Source of the DNA: an uncultured Prosthecobacter sp.
Lineage (GTDB): Bacteria; Verrucomicrobiota; Verrucomicrobiia; Verrucomicrobiales; Verrucomicrobiaceae
Reading direction: 5' to 3'
NCBI GenBank assembly: GCA_937941745.1
Contig: CALDGV010000058.1
Span: 1 to 8,033 of the forward strand
DNA: 8,033 nt
Program-made: the position numbers and the translations under genes
The notes under the pieces: generated by a model
The model's database searches: none
What the model was told of the DNA's origin: nothing
What the model saw: only the letters and a program-made list of their open reading frames with translations
Shown here: positions 6,510-8,033 of the stretch, piece by piece
How the letters are laid out: each line of letters begins with the position of its first letter
Position numbering within the stretch: position 1 is the first letter of the stretch

Positions 6510-7118
6510 ATGAAGTCCTGGCTCTGCGTGTTCGTGGGTTTGACCGTGCTGCTCAGCAGCTGCGGCAGCTCGTCGCGCCGTCAGAAGCCTCTTTCCGAAA
6601 TGACCATGGCCGAGCGCCGCAGCTACGGACTCAAGGCCATGAAGGAAGGCTACACCTCCACCGACTCCAAATACCGCAGCCGGTTCGACAAGTCCGCCAC
6701 CTCCGCCCTCGCCCAGGGCAGGCGCGGCAGCGCCGGATGGTTCAGCCGCCAGAAGCACAGCGCCCAGGACTTCAATGGGGTGAAGCTCTTCAATGCCGGC
6801 GAAAACTTCCAGACCAAGTCCTTCTCCGGGTCCGATGACCAAAGCTGGATGGGCCGCAAGGTCATGAGCGAGAGCGATAAGACCCCCGCCTTTGCCGATG
6901 ACCAGTTCGCCGCCCGCCAGAGCCCCTTCGCCGACGATCAGGCACGCGAATCCGGCCAGGTCTCCCGCATGGCGGACGATGTCTTCAAGACCTCCGCTAA
7001 CCGCGCCGCCACCCGCAGCCAGAAGAAAAACCAAAAGCCGCTCATCATCGAGCTGCCTGAGCAGAAGAACCCCGCCTACAACGAGGATCAGGTGAAGGCG
7101 CTGCTGGGCAGGGATTGA
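6510..7118 (+). CDS. Predicted lipoprotein, function unknown
   Basis: A 202-residue protein starting at ATG 6510. MKSWLCVFVGLTVLLSSCGS is a textbook lipoprotein signal: one Lys, a hydrophobic core, and lipobox LSSC with Cys18 as the lipidated residue. No aspartate follows the Cys, so outer-membrane targeting is plausible. The frame could open at TTG 6474, but that adds 12 residues before the signal and is unlikely. The mature part is hydrophilic and rich in Ser, Lys, Arg, Gln and Asp, with few hydrophobic stretches, and is probably extended or partly disordered. A motif recurs: PAFADDQFAARQ (126-137) and SPFADDQARES (138-148), with MADDVF nearby. It ends KPLIIELPEQ...ALLGRD. I do not recognise the family. 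It lies 39 bases after the pseudopilin-like gene and is probably the last gene of the three-gene unit; its stop is 6 bases from the sulfatase stop on the other strand. Confidence 0.78.
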   Translation: MKSWLCVFVGLTVLLSSCGSSSRRQKPLSEMTMAERRSYGLKAMKEGYTSTDSKYRSRFDKSATSALAQGRRGSAGWFSRQKHSAQDFNGVKLFNAGENFQTKSFSGSDDQSWMGRKVMSESDKTPAFADDQFAARQSPFADDQARESGQVSRMADDVFKTSANRAATRSQKKNQKPLIIELPEQKNPAYNEDQVKALLGRD

Positions 7119-7131
7119 GCCACGTCAGTCC
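7112..7131. other. Weak hairpin spanning both stop codons of a convergent pair
   Basis: GGATTGA (7112-7118) and TCAGTCC (7125-7131) can pair in plus-strand RNA as 7 bp with one G-U, around the 6-base gap GCCACG. The arms include the lipoprotein stop and the complement of the sulfatase stop. There is no T tract. It might aid 3'-end formation, but much of the symmetry follows from facing TGA codons. Confidence 0.2.
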
Positions 7132-8033
7132 ATCCGGCGCGCCGTTGGCCTGCTCACCAGCCCGGCCTCACGCTGTCCGGCGCCCGCCTTGTCCTCATCC
7201 CCCAGTTCCTGGCGTGCCGCCTCCGCCAGTTTCAGCAGCCGCTGCACCACCTCAGGCTGCTGGGCAGACACCTCGCGCTCTTCAGCCACATCCTCCCGAA
7301 CGTTGAAAAGTTGCAGCCGTGCGATTGTCCGCTGGGCGGCCAGGCCCGCCCTCTTCGCCTTCAGCGGCAAATACAGCTTCCAGGGCCCGCTGCGCACCGC
7401 CTGCAGCTGGTCGATCTGATAGTAAAAGAAGCCCCCCGCAGCCGTGGGCGACCGCGCCTCTTTTTCTCCCAGCAGCAGCGGCGTGATGTCGTGCCCGTCG
7501 ATCTTCCGTGCTGGCATGCTGCCTCCTGAGAGCGCCGCAAACGTCGGCAGAATGTCCAGCATCGAGCACAGCTCCTGGCATTCCCGCCCCGCCGGCACTT
7601 TCCCTGGCCAGCGCGCGATCATCGGCATCCTCATTCCGCCCTCGCTGGTCGTGTAGCCCCAGCCCGCGTAGGGCGCGTTGCTGCCCTGCGGCGGGTTGCG
7701 CCGCATCGCGCCATTGTCCGAGGTCCACACCACCAGCGTCTTTTCGTCCAGGTTCAGCCGCTTCAGCGCCGCCAGGATCTCGCCTGTGGACCAGTCCAGC
7801 TCCTCCACACTGTCCCCCCAGTGGCCGTTGGCGGATTTGTCCTTGAAGGCCGGGCTGGCATGGGGATCGCTCGTGCTTCCTGGCATCGCCTGGGACAGGA
7901 ACAGGAAGAACGGCCGGTCCTTCCGGCTTTCCAGAAAGCGGATCGACTCCTCCGTGTAGCGCTTCGTCAGGTAATCCCGGTCCACCGGGGCCTCCACCAC
8001 CTTCTCATCCCGCATCAGCGGCAGTTCCGGCCA
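7125..8033 (-). CDS. Sulfatase (arylsulfatase family), C-terminal part
   Basis: 302 residues of a sulfatase (alkaline phosphatase superfamily) whose 5' end lies beyond the right edge. The N-terminal CxPSR-type formylglycine motif is not in the window. Visible family features, numbered from the Met codon at 8015: PVDRDYLTKRYTEESIRFLE (10-29), PFFLFL (35-40), WGDSVEELDWSTGEIL (66-81), VVWTSDNG (95-102) with the Asp-Asn pair that binds calcium, GWGYTTSEGGMRMPMIARWP (118-137), LDILPTFAALSGG (153-165), IDGHDITPLL (172-181) and RSGPWKLYLP (208-217). A charged Ala/Glu/Arg-rich tail ends the protein. Family members hydrolyse sulfate esters, often of polysaccharides, and are usually exported. By eye, positions that usually carry the substrate-binding His and Lys are replaced (SQAMPGST; GWGYTT), so activity or substrate may differ. 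The gene converges on the lipoprotein gene and shares no operon with anything visible. Confidence 0.93.
   Translation of the reverse strand, partial: WPELPLMRDEKVVEAPVDRDYLTKRYTEESIRFLESRKDRPFFLFLSQAMPGSTSDPHASPAFKDKSANGHWGDSVEELDWSTGEILAALKRLNLDEKTLVVWTSDNGAMRRNPPQGSNAPYAGWGYTTSEGGMRMPMIARWPGKVPAGRECQELCSMLDILPTFAALSGGSMPARKIDGHDITPLLLGEKEARSPTAAGGFFYYQIDQLQAVRSGPWKLYLPLKAKRAGLAAQRTIARLQLFNVREDVAEEREVSAQQPEVVQRLLKLAEAARQELGDEDKAGAGQREAGLVSRPTARRMD

Noticed and set aside
5865..7034. A 389-residue minus-strand open frame opposite the envelope cluster.
   Set aside because: Composition is Gly/Ala/Val-rich with no recognisable domain, and the opposite strand has better genes with a membrane helix and a lipobox. 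It is a typical GC-rich antisense artefact.
7136..7145. Self-complementary CGGCGCGCCG near the sulfatase stop as a regulatory palindrome.
   Set aside because: It lies in coding sequence in a very GC-rich tail, is short, and has no loop or T tract.

Overview
This window is GC-rich and densely coded. It most resembles a chromosomal stretch of a Verrucomicrobiota bacterium, something like Prosthecobacter or Verrucomicrobium. The reasons are the mix of families (a DUF1501 protein, a twin-arginine-exported sugar phosphate isomerase-like protein, an arylsulfatase, a PDZ-tailed peptidase, and lineage-type small envelope proteins) and the near absence of Shine-Dalgarno sequences. This assignment is an inference from protein families; no rRNA or other marker gene is present. 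I see no insertion sequences, tRNAs, CRISPR arrays, phage genes or defence genes, and no gene-free stretch over 300 bases. The longest gap is 138 bases, at 3831-3968.

Layout. (1) 1-227 is the 3' end of a PDZ-domain protein, probably an M28-type peptidase, closed by an intrinsic terminator at about 247-286. (2) 314-2910 is a two-gene plus-strand unit: an AlgE-like outer-membrane beta-barrel (alginate export family), then after 14 bases a CPA2-type cation/proton antiporter. (3) 2913-3830 is a minus-strand Tat-exported xylose-isomerase-like TIM-barrel protein, ending 2 bases from the antiporter stop. (4) Divergent from it, 3969-5408 encodes a DUF1501 protein, also with a Tat-like N-terminus. The shared 138-base intergenic region holds a strong interrupted palindrome just before the DUF1501 ribosome binding site. 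(5) 5452-7118 is a compact three-gene plus-strand cluster of small envelope proteins: a three-helix membrane protein, a membrane-anchored protein whose tail resembles a type II secretion pseudopilin, and a lipoprotein. (6) 7125-8033 is the C-terminal part of a minus-strand sulfatase that runs off the right edge.

How the genes may work together. Most products are exported or sit in the envelope: outer-membrane channel, inner-membrane antiporter, two Tat-exported proteins, a lipoprotein and a sulfatase. That fits a polysaccharide-degrading, envelope-rich lifestyle, but no single pathway is shown. The points most worth a second look are the palindrome before DUF1501, the sulfatase's apparent loss of usual active-site residues, the uncharacterised three-gene envelope cluster, and the terminator hairpin that rules out the longest start for the beta-barrel gene. 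I did not find convincing evidence of a new multi-gene system.
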